The notes beneath the pieces are model-generated. The model was not told the origin of the DNA. It saw only the letters and a list, made by a program, of their open reading frames with translations, and ran no database searches. Of a DNA stretch of 64,000 bases, positions 23,905-35,837 are shown piece by piece; positions within the stretch are counted from its first letter, which is position 1; each line of letters opens with the position of its first letter. The position numbers and the translations under genes are program-made. The DNA comes from Salvia splendens (Eukaryota; Streptophyta; Magnoliopsida; Lamiales; Lamiaceae): NCBI RefSeq assembly GCF_004379255.2, contig NC_056034.1:39414887-39478886 (forward strand), read 5' to 3'.

Positions 23905-26282
23905 TCAGTTGACCGAAGGCAGAAGGTTGTATGGAACACTCCCAAATGCAGCCACATCACCAGGCCGAGTGAATACAATCTGCCATTAACGAGATATAAC
24001 AAAACATCATATACAAGATTATTCTGCCATTAATACTATGTTTTTTAGGTTTGGGTGCCGGAAATGCTTGTCAAAATATCCAATTTTCACCTTTTAGAAT
24101 ATTACAAATATAACAATGTCATCTATTCATTATATCATCCTTAAAACAAGTCCGTTTCATCAGTAAAACTGTTCTGTCTTAGTGGCTGGAAAAACTAGGG
24201 GTGTTCTAAGTGCAGAAAAAATGAAACTATTTAAACATCTTAAATTGCAAATTCGAGTGGCTATATATATTACCTGATAATTCCCGACAATGCAATATTT
24301 GAATCCGGCTGCAGCATAGTCAAAATAGTATTCCCACGTTCGTATGAATTTCTCGTCAAACCCGAGAGCCAGAATCTGACTAACATGAGAGATAAGTTTC
24401 ATAATTTCAAAACATCATAAAGAATTCCGAATCATGCAAATAATATGATAATATTAGCGGGTCAGACAGGTTTGAAACATTTAGAAAACGACTCCACCTT
24501 GTGATCTGTAGCAATTTAGACACACTTGATATTTCTTGGTGAAATTTATCAGTGGAACAATGTTGTTTCATTGCTGAAACAGTTGGCCTTGTCAAAATTC
24601 ATACTTATCAATAGTTTGCATGATTATTGTAAAGATTTAAAGGCGGTGATTTGTTTGACGACTAACCACTAGTATTTTTCAATTCAAAGGTGAAATTATG
24701 TTATCTATCAATATGGTTTTATTCCTATTTTAATGTAAGTTTGTGTACCTCTGGTGTTTGATGAAGTTGTGCCGCCAAACCCTGAGGGTCTCATAGTAAT
24801 GAGTTCCTATTTCTTCTAGGTTCACCACACTGCACAAAATTACTTTATTAAAATGGTGTAGCTGTGATTTACCTATGAAATATATCTATGAAAAACCATA
24901 ATGTCACCTGAGTCTGGATGCTGCAGCATTGTAGATATTTATCCGTTAAGAGAAGGCAGACATCCATCATGGAATATGTATTCCTGACCGAATCCTTAAC
25001 TGCGTCTCCATTCATCATATTTCTCATCAGCCACTGCAGTGAACTAAAGAAAACTCGAGCAGTTTTAAAGCTTAGAACCCACATCCTAACATGATGAGCA
25101 ATGAAACTGAAAAAATAGAAAGTTATCTTCATTACCAAAATGTACGAATTACCTGAAGAATAAGAATACCGTTTTTATCTAAATAAGATTCGCAGCATAT
25201 AAAAAAGTCGTCCATGAATTCAAGACCAACGTGTTCTATCATCTCAATGAAAATTTAGCATGAGAAATAAATCATATATAATCAAAAACTTGAGAATGAT
25301 AAATCACATAACAGTATAAGAAATTTATCAAGCAACAAAATTTCCTTATCATACACATACCTGTAGGCCTGCTTCAGCTGCTTTCGATTGAGCATATTGC
25401 AGCTGATTTTGGGACAAGGTAATGCCAGTATATTTACATCCTGTTTTTCAGACAACTTCAAGTGCAAAAGTTCCCCAACCACACCCAATCTCGAGAATGT
25501 GATGATTTTTATTGATTCTTGCCTGTTAAAGATAATTTAGTGTACGGGTTATTATTAGTACATTGACGAAGAAATGAATGAATGAAGCTCACCTTTTCAA
25601 TCAAGATATGGATTTTTCAGAGCTGTGCATTCTTCAAGTCCTCACCTGGATTCTTTAAGACAAGTAATATATGATTGGCGTTTCATTGTATTGTACTCCA
25701 TAGATACAAAGCCTATCAACAGACCTACTGAAATTGTTAGCAATACCTGGTATATTACGCAAGAGTACATCGTTGTTTCATCCATGAAAAGAGAAAAAGA
25801 ACTCATTACTCTGCAAAAAAATAAAAAAACGAAATATGATAAATATAAATTAATAACTAAGGTAATCCATCAAATCATTAGGCGGATGGTAGAATGCTAG
25901 CTAGATAATTATGCGAGGCTACTTAAGAACTTAATTATGTAGAACAAAGTAATGATATATTAGACAAAATAGAAGGGCGGTTGCATACTTGTGAAAATAA
26001 ATGAACATTACATTCTATCACATCTTATGTATTACCATAGATTAATCATGCATATGTCTGAACCGCTTACTAGGTCAAAATGCTGCGAGATGTTATTGCG
26101 GGCCTGGGATAGGGTGTTCTTCCTGGAAACACGCTAGAAGAAATTTTTTCCAGAAGCCATTACAGAAGTGTGAGAGAAATTTGTCCACCATCCCCTAAAG
26201 ATACCAGCAAAGTAATATTCTCATGTTTTTCATTTGCCAACTAGATGACATCAAGATAAAGTTGATACTTGATAAACACATA

Positions 26283-26517
26283 CTCCCTCCGTCCCATGCT
26301 ACTCGCACTTTTCATTTTAGGCCGTAAATTTGGGATTGATTTTTTTGTGTAATTAAAAAAGAATTTTAGGTGTAATGAGACATCACTTAATAAAAGAGCT
26401 CTTAACTTAAACAAACATATTAATTAAATGCATTAATTCTAACTTAAATTATAAATAGTGTAAGGACTTTGTGACGAGCCGAAAAGCAAACGTGCGAGTA
26501 GCACGGGACGGAGGGAG
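26283..26517. mobile_element. Stowaway-type MITE in an intron of the CFAS pseudogene
   Basis: Ends CTCCCTCCGTCCCATGCTAC and the inverse GTAGCACGGGACGGAGGGAG; TA on both sides; 235 bp. The near-perfect inverted repeats suggest a young copy. Confidence 0.9.
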
Positions 26518-27706
26518 TACTATATAATTTGAATTTTTGTTGATTTATACTACCTTCCTTTGTTCAGGTTTGAGGTATAATAATTAAGTTCTGCATTTGC
26601 AACAGTGAGCTGAAAAATACAAGTTGAAAAAAGTGTATGTTAAGATAAATAATAGCCGCAGAGTTAAAATTCACCGAAAGTAATACATATATTTTAGATC
26701 CACTATCATACCAGAAGAAAGTTAAGAAGTCCTTCATTTGTGTCATGAAAGTAAATGTCACCATCAATATAGGCATCAGCAAAACCTAAATCAGACCCTG
26801 TTGCAACCTGTGATAATGATATTTAGTTTGATCCACCAGTACCGACCCAAAAATTTACTATTTAGGTGCAATAACCTAATTTTACCTTCCAATAGAATTG
26901 GGGTTTGCGAACTCTCAAAATGACTTTTAAAGGGCTCTTTTTTCTTGTACCTTCAAAGGTGAGGATTTCACCTCCTTCTTCAATCAAACTGTTATAGGAA
27001 AGCCAAAGGTGGAGAATAAACAGCTAAGGATCAATATCTAAGATGCAGTATTGGAAACATCATGATACATTGTGAAATCACTAGGAGCTCACATTAGACA
27101 TCCAGTAGCAATAAAGCGTTGAAAAAACCTAGTAACTAGAATATGAGCCCCACTTTCTAAAAAGGATGGAACCATGCACGTTGGATTTTGTGGAATAGTA
27201 TAATGTTTTCGAATCAAGCCATTTGCAGCAAGTATGCCTGCCTGCCGAGATCAAATCATGTTAACAGAATGAAAACTGCCCCAACAAAGCAGGAAATTTA
27301 GGGTCAAAATACTACAATACCTTTATTCCATCTTCAGGGAAGCCATAACCTTGAAGTCAAAAGTTTGTAATCCCAACGATAATCATTAAGTCATCAATTA
27401 CACACAATGATATAACATAATTGGACTGCCTAAAATGCTTCTAAGGATTTTGAGTGCACCTTGATATGCTCCGCAGAACCATAGTCACCTCTTTCCTTGG
27501 ATAAGATTGAGCTCATGCAAAGCTCTGAATGCAGTAACTGAAGGTACTGGGAGGCTAGTTGACCACTTACACAATGTCTTTTTAGGTGTTTGAGGTGGAT
27601 TTAGAGTCAAGAGAAATGGAACCCCAGATTCACTAATATTCTGTGTCTCAATTGAAAACAGGAACCACGGTAAAATGATTGTTTTTTTTTCTTCAATGGT
27701 GCAACA

Positions 27707-28165
27707 TGTTGAGTTATTAAACTCAATTACTTCAAGATTAAGAAAAGTGATGAAGTAGGTGCATCACCTAGTTATTATACGTGGATGAATTTTGTTTCCT
27801 CATGGCTACATGAAAGCCACATACCATATTGATCATTAGGAGGTGGATTTAGTGGATAACATTTGTTATCTTCTATATTAAGTAATAGGTGACGTAGTGT
27901 ATACATATATGATAGCTAGTAAATTTTTCCCTATAAATAGCATAGTTGTGTTTTGTAAAATTATCAATTAAGAAAGAAAAGAGAAGTGATTGAGTTAAGA
28001 GAGAAAGAGTCGTAGCTCAAGTTAGAAAGAAAGTGAGAGTTTTTGTAGTGCTGATGCACTTTTGAGTGTATTTTGTAATCCTTTTGTGAGAAGCTTATAA
28101 ATATTTATCCTCCATATTTCATTCTTGTTGAGTGCTCCTATATTTTGTGTGTCTAACATCCAACA
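27707..28165 (+). repeat. 5' LTR of the Copia element
   Basis: 459 bp, TGTTGAG…ATCCAACA. It contains a TATA box (CCTATAAATAGC near 27931–27942) that would be the element's promoter. Followed directly by the primer-binding site. Confidence 0.95.
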
Positions 28166-28197
28166 AATCTGGTATCTAGAGCCACTCGATCCTACCT

Positions 28198-31100
28198 ATG
28201 GCGGCAACGTTGAACATGGTTCAACCACAGATTCCCAAATTAGAGAAACACAATTATGGGAATTAGAGTATTCAGATGCGAGTCTTGTTGCAATCACAAG
28301 AGTTGTGGGATATTGTTCAAGACGGCTACACCGAACCTGCCTCCCAAGAAATCAAAGATGCCCTGATGAACAACCATAAGAATGCCCTCAGAGACGCAAA
28401 TAAACGAGACAAGAAGGCGTTGTTCAATATCTATCAAGGTATTGATGAAACTACATTCGAGAAAGTAAGTGCAGCCACCACGTCAAAACAAGCCTGAGAG
28501 ATTCTGAAGAATTCTTTCACCGGCGTTGATAAGGCGATACGAGTTCGACTCCAGATCCTACGTGGCGAGTTCGAAAGTTTGGCCATGTCTGAAACGGAGA
28601 GCATTTCAGACTATTTCACAAGAACATTAGTTATTGTGAATCAAATGAAACGGCAAGGAGATAATTGAAAATGTTCGTGTCATTGAGAAAATTCTTCGTT
28701 CATTGACGTCGAAATTTGAGCACGTTGTTGCGGCAATCGAAGAATCAAAAGATCTCAACACTATGTCAATCGACCAGTTGCAAAGCAGCTTGGAAGTCCA
28801 CGAGCAACGCATGAAGAAAAAGACCACTCCGTCACTTGAGCAGATGCTACAAGCTAAGATGTCAATACAAGAAGACAAGAAGTTTGAGCCTGGGACATCA
28901 CGTGGCGGATACAACCGAAGTCGAGGCCGAGGTCGAGGCTATCATGGCCGAGGAGGGCGCAGCCAAAATTACCATTACGAAGGAGGACGTGGCCAGAATT
29001 ACAAAAATCAAGGAGGACGTGGCCAAAATTATCAAAATGAGGGAGGACGTCAATATTCCACCTATCGAGGCAGAGGTCGAAATTCTTATGGACAAGGAGG
29101 ACGAAGAAGAGGACAATACAAAGGCGGTTATTCTCAAACCTATAATCGACCAGGGTTTGATAAAGCAAATGTTGAGTGCTATACTTGTCACGAATTCGGG
29201 CATTACAGCTATGAATGTCAACAGCCGGAAATACCAGATCCAACCAACAAGTCCATTATGCCGATGGTGGAGACAATAATGAGCAGGTAATTTCAACCTC
29301 TCTTTTTACTCATAAAGGACTTGAGGGTGATCAGTGCAACACTTGTACTTGGATACTGGAGCTAGTAACCACATGTGAGGGAACAAGGAACTCTTCGTGG
29401 AGCTGAAGGAGACATCTTATGGGGATGTTACTTTTGGAGATTCCTCCAAAGTAGCGGTGCAAGGAAAAAGTAATATCTTGATTAAGTTGAAGAATGGAAA
29501 TCATGGCTTTATATATGACGTCTATTATGTGCCTGCCATGAAGAGCAATATTTTGAGTCTTGGTCAATTGCTGGAGAAATGATTTAATGTTAGTATCAAG
29601 AATTCTTGCCTTACTATCAATGATGCTCGTGGTAATTTGGTTGCCTGTGTGAAGATGTCCAGAAATAGATTATTTGCATTAAATATGAAACATGATATCT
29701 TGAAGTGCATGAATGCTATTGTTAAAGATGAATCGTGGTTAAGGTATTTGCGTCTTGGACATCTGAATTTTGGTAGTTTGAAGCTTCTGTCCTCAAAGAA
29801 TATGGTGAAAGGCTTGCCGCATATTGATCATCCTGAAGAAGTTTGTGAAGGATGCATACTGGGAAAACATCACAGGCCAAGTTTCTCAAAAGAAATGAGA
29901 TGGAGAGCATCACGCCCGTTAGAGATCGTTCATACTGACGTTTGTGGTCCCCTAAAGCCTATTTCTACTGAAGGTAATCAGTATTTTCTAACTTTCATTG
30001 ATGATTATTCCAGAAAGACTTGGGTGTATTTCTTGAAAAGGAAATCTGAGGTGTTTGATATTTTCAAAGAGTTCAAAATCCTTGTTGAAAGGCAGGGTGA
30101 GAACTATATTAAAGTTCTCAGATCCGACCAAGGAGGCGAGTTCACATCCGATCTGTTAGAAAAGTTTTGCAAGGATCATGGAATCGTTCACCAACTTACA
30201 CCTGCATATACTCCTCAATTGAATGGCGTTGCTGAAAGGAAGAACCGAACAATTCTTGATATGGCGAGGAGTATGATCAAAGGGAAGGACTTACCTCGAG
30301 AATTCTGGGCTGAAGCTGTCGCAACAGCAGTATATCTCTTGAACCGGTGTCCCACCAAAAGTGTTCGCAACATGACGCCCGAAGAAGCATGGAGCTCGTT
30401 CAAGCCCAGTGTTGCGCACCTGAGAGTTTTTGGCTGCATTGCCTATGCCAAAATTCCTGAAGCTCGAAGAATCAAGCTTGATGATAAAGGTGAAAAGTGT
30501 ATCTTCGTGGGATATGGAGATCGAGTAATGGGTTACAAATTGTATAACCCACTCACAAAGAAGGTGATCATAAGCCGCGATGTGGTGTTTGAAGAAGATC
30601 AAACATGGAGCTGGGAGGATAAGAAAGCTGCAAGCTCGTCAGAAATTGTACCTGATCAGCAAGAAGATGCACGTGAAATTGAAGAACCAGAGTCACCTAC
30701 ATCATCTCAAGGTCCAGGTGGAAGGCCTAGAAGAATGCGCAGTCTAAATGATATATATGAAGCTACCGAAGAAGTTGATGAAGCTGTGGAGGAAAATGTG
30801 AATCTTATTTGTTTTTATATGGATGTTGATCCTATTGCTTATGCAGATGCTGCGCAAGACAAGAAATGGAAGATTGCAATGGATGAAGAAATCAATGCGA
30901 TCGAGAAAAATGATACTTGGTCGTTGACAACACTGCTAGAAGGCCGAAAAGCAATTGGTGTGAAATGGGTGTTCAAAACAAAGAAAAATGCCAACGGTGA
31001 AGTGCAAAGGTACAAAGCGAGGTTGGTGGCGAAAGGATACAAGCAGAAGGCCGGAATTGATTATAGTGAAGTCTTCGCTGTTGTTGCTCGTCTTGAGACA

Positions 31101-32617
31101 ATCAGATTGTTTATCTCGTTGGCTGCCCAATATAATTGGAAGATCTATCAGCTCGATGTGAAGTCAACTTTCCTAAATGGTTTTGTTGAAGAAGAAATTA
31201 ACGTGGAGCAACCTGAAGGTTATGCGAAATGAGGAGCTGAAAATAAAGTTTACAGATTGAAGAAAGCTTTGTACGGGCTCAAGCAAGCTCCACGCGCATG
31301 GAATTCCAGAATCAATGAGTATTTTCTGAAGAATGACTTTGTGAAGTGCCCTTTCGAACATGCTCTATACTTGAAGAAAGATGTTGCAGGTAACATGTTA
31401 CTCCCTCCGTCCCCCAAAATTCGTCACCATTTGACCTGGCACGGGTTTTAATAAATGTAATAGAAAGTGGGTTGAAAAAGTTGGTGGCATGTGGGTTCTA
31501 CTTTTATATATTAGTTTTATAATAAAATGTGAGTGTGAATGAGTTAGTGGAATGTAGGGTCCATTACCAAAAATGGTAAAAGTGAAAGGTGACAAATTTT
31601 TAGGGACGGACGAAAAAGGAAATATGTGACAAATTTTCAGGGACGGAGGGAGTATTTGTTTGCCTATATGTTGATGATCTAATCTTTACTGGAAATTGTG
31701 AAGCAATGTTTCATAAATTCAAGAAGAGCATGATCAAGGAGTTCGAGATGACGGACATTGGTTTGATGGCACATTTTCTGGGAATTGAGGTAGTGCAAAA
31801 TGAAGATGGGATATTTATCTCTCAAAGCTCTTTTGCAGAACAAATCTTGGAGAAATTCAAAATGGAGTCCTGCAATCCTGTTAACACTCCCGTGGCGATC
31901 GGTCAAGAATTGAGGAAGCATGATGGTGAAGCAGAGGTGGATCCAACTTACTTCAAAAGCCTCGTTGGAAGTCTAAGATATCTAACGTGCACTAGGCCTG
32001 ATATTCTCTATGGAGTTGGATTAATCAGCAGATACATGGAAACTCCTTCACAGTCTCATTTGAATGCGACCAAGAGGATTTTGTGCTATATTAAAAGTAC
32101 GCTGAATGAAGGTATACTTTATCCCTCTAATCAAGAAGTTAAGCTCGTTGGTTATTCGGATAGCGATTGGGGAAGAGACTTGGATGAAAGAAAGAGCACT
32201 ACCGGCTACTGTTTTTACATTGGAGGTGCTGTCTTTACTTGGTCGTCAAAGAAGCAAGCTATAGTGACACTCTCAACATGTGAAGCCGAGTATGTTGCAG
32301 CAAGTTCAACGGTGTGTCATTGCATTTGGTTGAGAAATTTATTAACTTTTCTGGGATTCACGCAACAAGGCCCGATAGAGATACATGTTGATAATAAGTC
32401 TGCAATAGCACTTGCAAAGAATCCAGTGTTCCACGAAAGAAGTAAGCATATTGATACTCGTTATCACTTTATTCGGGAGCACGTGAACCAAAATGATGTG
32501 GAGTTAGTGTACTGCAAGTCACAGGATCAAATTGCTGACATTTTAACGAAGCCACTAAAACAGGATGTCTTTAGAAGATTGAAGTTCTTACTCGGAATGA
32601 AGACCTTGAAGAATTGA
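28198..32617 (+). pseudogene. Copia gag-pol, multiply interrupted
   Basis: Order: gag; CCHC knuckle [14 protein letters not shown] near 29179; protease around 29340–29400; GAG-pre-integrase zinc region with GHLN and CEGCILGK near 29760–29870; integrase core with [17 protein letters not shown] and [12 protein letters not shown] start with [12 protein letters not shown] near 30868, continuing after the MITE with a YVDD-type box near 31665–31680; RNase H ending ADILTKPL near 32540. Lesions: TAG at 28264–28266 and TGA at 28495–28497 (both where relatives have Trp), frame changes near 28665, 29270–29290 and 29345, TGA at 29580–29582, TGA at 31230–31232, and the Stowaway insertion at 31401–31652. 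It cannot make a functional polyprotein. Confidence 0.93.
31401..31652. mobile_element. Stowaway-type MITE inserted in the Copia RT region
   Basis: Ends CTCCCTCCGTCCC and GGGACGGAGGGAG are perfect inverses; TA at 31399–31400 and 31653–31654. The host frame resumes immediately after the right TA, so the insertion is precise and post-dates the Copia insertion. Confidence 0.95.
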
Positions 32618-32630
32618 GCTTAAGGGAGGA

Positions 32631-33090
32631 TGTTGAGTTGTTAAACTCAATTACTTCAAGATTAAGAAAAGTGATGAAGTAGGTGCATCACCTAGTTATT
32701 ATACGTGGATGAATTTTGTTTCCTCATGGCTACATGAAAGCCACGTACCATATTGATCATTAGGAAGGTGGATTTAGTGGATAACATTTGTTATCTTCTA
32801 TATTAAGTAATAGGTGACGTAGTGTATACATATATGATAGCTAGTAAATTTTTCCCTATAAATAGCATAGTTGTGTTTTGTAAAATTATCAATTAAGAAA
32901 GAAAAGAGAAATGAGTGAGTTAAGAGAGAAAGAGCCGTAGCTCAAGTTAGAAAGAAAGTGAGAGTTTTTGTAGTGCTGATGCACTTTTGAGTGTATTTTG
33001 TAATCCTTTTGTGAGAAGCTTATAAATATTTATCCTCCATATTTCATCCTTGTTGAGTGCTCCTATATTTTGTGTGTCTAACATCCAACA
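32631..33090 (+). repeat. 3' LTR of the Copia element
   Basis: 460 bp, same ends as the 5' LTR, with the same TATA box near 32856–32867. It differs from the 5' LTR by about 6 substitutions and one 1-bp indel. Confidence 0.95.
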
Positions 33091-34238
33091 CAACATTCCA
33101 AGGAATAAACTTTCATTTTGTCGCGATTAATGCAAATTTATGACAAAGCCAGATTGTTTCTTGTTACAGACCTGGAGATTGTTCATCCAATATGTTATAA
33201 AAGTTGTGCCATTAGTAGTTCCCCGAAAGTTCCTTGATCCCCATGCTGCTCGGAGTTTGGGCATTAAATATTCATCGTGATGAAGAAAAGCATCACTGTA
33301 GTAAATTTGAAGAATTCAAGTGGATTCATGATTATAAAGAACCACATCTTATTTCCCAAAATACTTAGACAGCTGATAGAATCCATTTCTAAGGCATTAT
33401 TTCCATAAGATAAGATAATGGCCTGAGAGTAAATCTCTGCAACTGCATAAATGCTCTTTTCTTCTCAAAAAATATATTCAGCCATGCTTGTATGCCATAA
33501 AAAGTTAATATCCTTTGCTACCAGAGAAGAATGATTTCGCAGAAGATAGACAAGAGATGTTTGTTGACACAGGAAAAAGAGTGAAGAAACCTGGAGGCAT
33601 ATTGAAAAGCACCGAGTATTCTTAGTTCATCATATGTCACATGTTTTCCTAAGATCTTCAGAGTATCAGGGGCATGTGTAGCAAAAATACATCCACCATA
33701 TGCTTCTTCCAAGCCATCTTTACACGTAATAGCCCAGTCTGATGATTTTTTGCCCATGCTCAAAATGTAAAGCTCATATTTATAGAATAATTAGTATAGC
33801 ATTTTTCCAAATTGACATTAAGATATAGTGCATCATCACATTATATAAATAAATCAACTTAATTTTAACTTTGTTTTATTATTGTTTAATGAATCTGGTT
33901 TGGCCCTTTATTCAGCTGTGATTTATATTTTGACATGTCTGTTTGAGAAAAATTTGGAACATAAAGTTCTCAACATATATGTTTTATGAATGGATATAAG
34001 TATGATAATCACAGAATTCACTTTATAAGGTTGTATTTAGAAGTTAGACTATGAATAATGTTTTCATATTGTCAATATGTTACTATTATTTATCTGCTAA
34101 CAAAAATAGATAAAAGAAAACAAGCAAAATAGTTGTGTTTTGGCATACACTCACCCCCGTCATTGGTAAAAATTGAATATATTTCAGAACTGGTCTTCAC
34201 TTGACAGCCTCTACTTTCCAGCTCTATTTTAATCTACT

Positions 34239-35239
34239 TATAAATCATCAAGTAAAATGTTATAAGTCTATTTAAGAAAAGTGGCAAACACTTAGGGTGC
34301 GTTATCATTGGTTGCAAATTTATAATGGAAAAATGTGTGGAGAGAAAAACTTATCCCTTTAAATCCATTCTTTCTTTACCGTCTTTACCTGTAAAAAAAG
34401 AATTTCACCTTTTCACATTCCTCATTTTCACTGCTTCACACCACTAACTCAAGATAACATCGGAGTGAAAATGAGGACAGTAAGGGTTGTTTTTTATTTT
34501 TTTATTTTTATTTCATGTATTAAAAGATTATTATCTTCTCTATCACGATAAAAAAGAACCCTATATATGCATAATTAATAAACCGTTAAAATTAAATAAA
34601 TAACGATATTATAGATATGTCAAAATTTGTATAAATAAATATTTTTATAATCCATGCATCTATAAAAGGGGAGTTTTTTAGAAATTTAGATGAATGCCAT
34701 TATAATAAAATTAAATTTATATATTATCTTTTGGCATAATTTTAAATTCTATACAGCAGTTTTCACTTTTCATATTCAAGTGCAATTGAATGTTTATGCC
34801 AACATGATTGCATATACTCCTCATCAACTCCAAGTAAGACAATAATCGGTCAATTAAATTCCAAGTAATCTATCAATTATTTCTTGTAAGTTACTACTTT
34901 GCATTACTCCCTTATAATTGCAGCAAAAAAGTTGGGAAAGTAAAGAGTTTTTTTTCCTTCGGTGATAATTGGATAATTGAAAGTAAAAAAGTGTTGAAAA
35001 ATATATTGAAAATTCATCTTTATATTTATTGAAATGAAAGTAATAAAATTGGAGATATAGAATTTTAAGAATAACTATTTTAAAAAAAATAATAAAAATG
35101 TTATTACTTGGAGATAAAAATGAAAGTAATAAAATTGGAGATATAGCATTTTAAGTAATAAAAATGTTATTTTAAATTCTACTGCATAATTGGAAAGTGA
35201 AAATGAAAAGGTTTTAGAAGCCAAATTGATTAATATTAT
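34239..35239. other. AT-rich spacer between CFAS pseudogene and Athila remnant
   Basis: This is where the missing 5' exons of the pseudogene would be expected. No homologous exon is visible. Short direct repeats occur near 35034–35067 and 35124–35157 (around GTAATAAAATTGGAGATATA). Confidence 0.5.
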
Positions 35240-35379
35240 CTTTGTGATGAAGCTAAAATGAAAATCTCTATAAATAGCAATCAACGTGAACAAATTCACT
35301 TAATCAAATCTTTGTGATGAAGCTAAAATGCAAATCTCTATAAATAGCAATCAACGTGAACAAATTCACTTAATCAAAT
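35240..35379 (+). repeat. Two 70-bp direct repeats, each with a TATA-box-like motif
   Basis: Units 35240–35309 and 35310–35379 differ at one base. Each contains CTCTATAAATAGC, a strong plus-strand TATA box. They precede an unassigned GC-richer segment (35400–35587). They may be an LTR or promoter remnant; owner unknown. Confidence 0.7.
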
Positions 35380-35587
35380 CTTTTTACCTTAGGATTTCCT
35401 TTGTACATTGACCTATAAAATTCTGGGCTTCTGGCAGCCAGTGGGTTAAGGCCTCCCCCTTAACGAACTACTGTGTACCCTGATTGAACCCCCTCACAAG
35501 ACGACAGGCCGGAGTGTGAGGGCCGCCAAGGCGACGGAATCGCCTTTTTTTGCTGCAATAATATTCCTAGGTATCCGACATAAGTGG

Positions 35588-35728
35588 GAGTTTATAAATT
35601 ACATTGGTGGCGTGCGAAAGCGAGATCAACTTGATCAAGTGGCAACGACATTTGCTAACTGATCCATCCGGTTCAGTTATCTCTTCCATATAACTTGAAT
35701 AAAAAACCGCATTTTCGCCAGTCCGCCA
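35588..35728 (+). repeat. Remnant of the Athila 5' LTR
   Basis: Only the 3'-most 141 bp are left, beginning GAGTTTATAAATTACATTGG and ending GTCCGCCA. About five differences separate it from the same part of the right LTR. Confidence 0.85.
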
Positions 35729-35731
35729 AAA

Positions 35732-35750
35732 TGGCACCGTTGCCGGGGAA
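35732..35750 (+). promoter_or_regulatory. Primer-binding site of the Athila element
   Basis: TGGCACCGTTGCCGGGGAA lies three bases after the LTR end. It matches the Athila/Tat-type site (tRNA-Asp, as I recall) apart from one position near the start. Confidence 0.8.
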
Positions 35751-35837
35751 GCATGGTGTTATTTTATGTTTGTGTGTAGCGCATATGTGTATATAATTTT
35801 GTTTCTTTCTTTTCTCATTTGTTTTTTCTTCTGTTGA

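Larger units (their letters stand above)
27707..33090 (+). mobile_element. Ty1/Copia LTR retrotransposon, full length but defective
   Basis: LTRs at 27707–28165 and 32631–33090 are flanked by the perfect 5-bp duplication CAACA (27702–27706 and 33091–33095). A primer-binding site TGGTATCTAGAGCC (28170–28183, initiator tRNA-Met type) follows the left LTR by four bases, and the purine tract AAGGGAGGA (32622–32630) precedes the right one. The inner part has gag, protease, integrase, RT and RNase H in Copia order. By eye the LTRs differ at six bases and one indel. It sits antisense in an intron of the CFAS pseudogene. Confidence 0.95.
23905..34238 (-). pseudogene. Second cyclopropane fatty acid synthase copy, decayed and 5'-truncated
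   Basis: Exon-by-exon homology to the intact neighbour on the same strand, with the same intron order. Recognised pieces (approximate): 34153–34238, 33590–33739, 33172–33298, then the Copia insertion, 27457–27643, 27320–27346, 27091–27243, 26884–26989, 26711–26808, 26552–26611, 26058–26206, 25744–25815, 25591–25659, 25362–25523, 25152–25253, 24907–25045, 24748–24831, 24273–24381, 23905–23978. Lesions seen: stop codons at 24996–24998, 24939–24941 and 25448–25450; a 1-bp deletion near 24930; loss of the short exon expected between 25253 and 25362; loss of everything upstream of 34238 (the FAD-binding start). SAM motif EIGCGWG and MIEHVG are still readable. It is a tandem duplicate that no longer encodes an enzyme. 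Confidence 0.92.

Noticed and set aside
28854..29296. Long minus-strand and alternative-frame genes in the Copia gag region
   Set aside because: They are shadows of the Gly/Arg-rich zinc-knuckle region, which has repeated GGACG-type codons.
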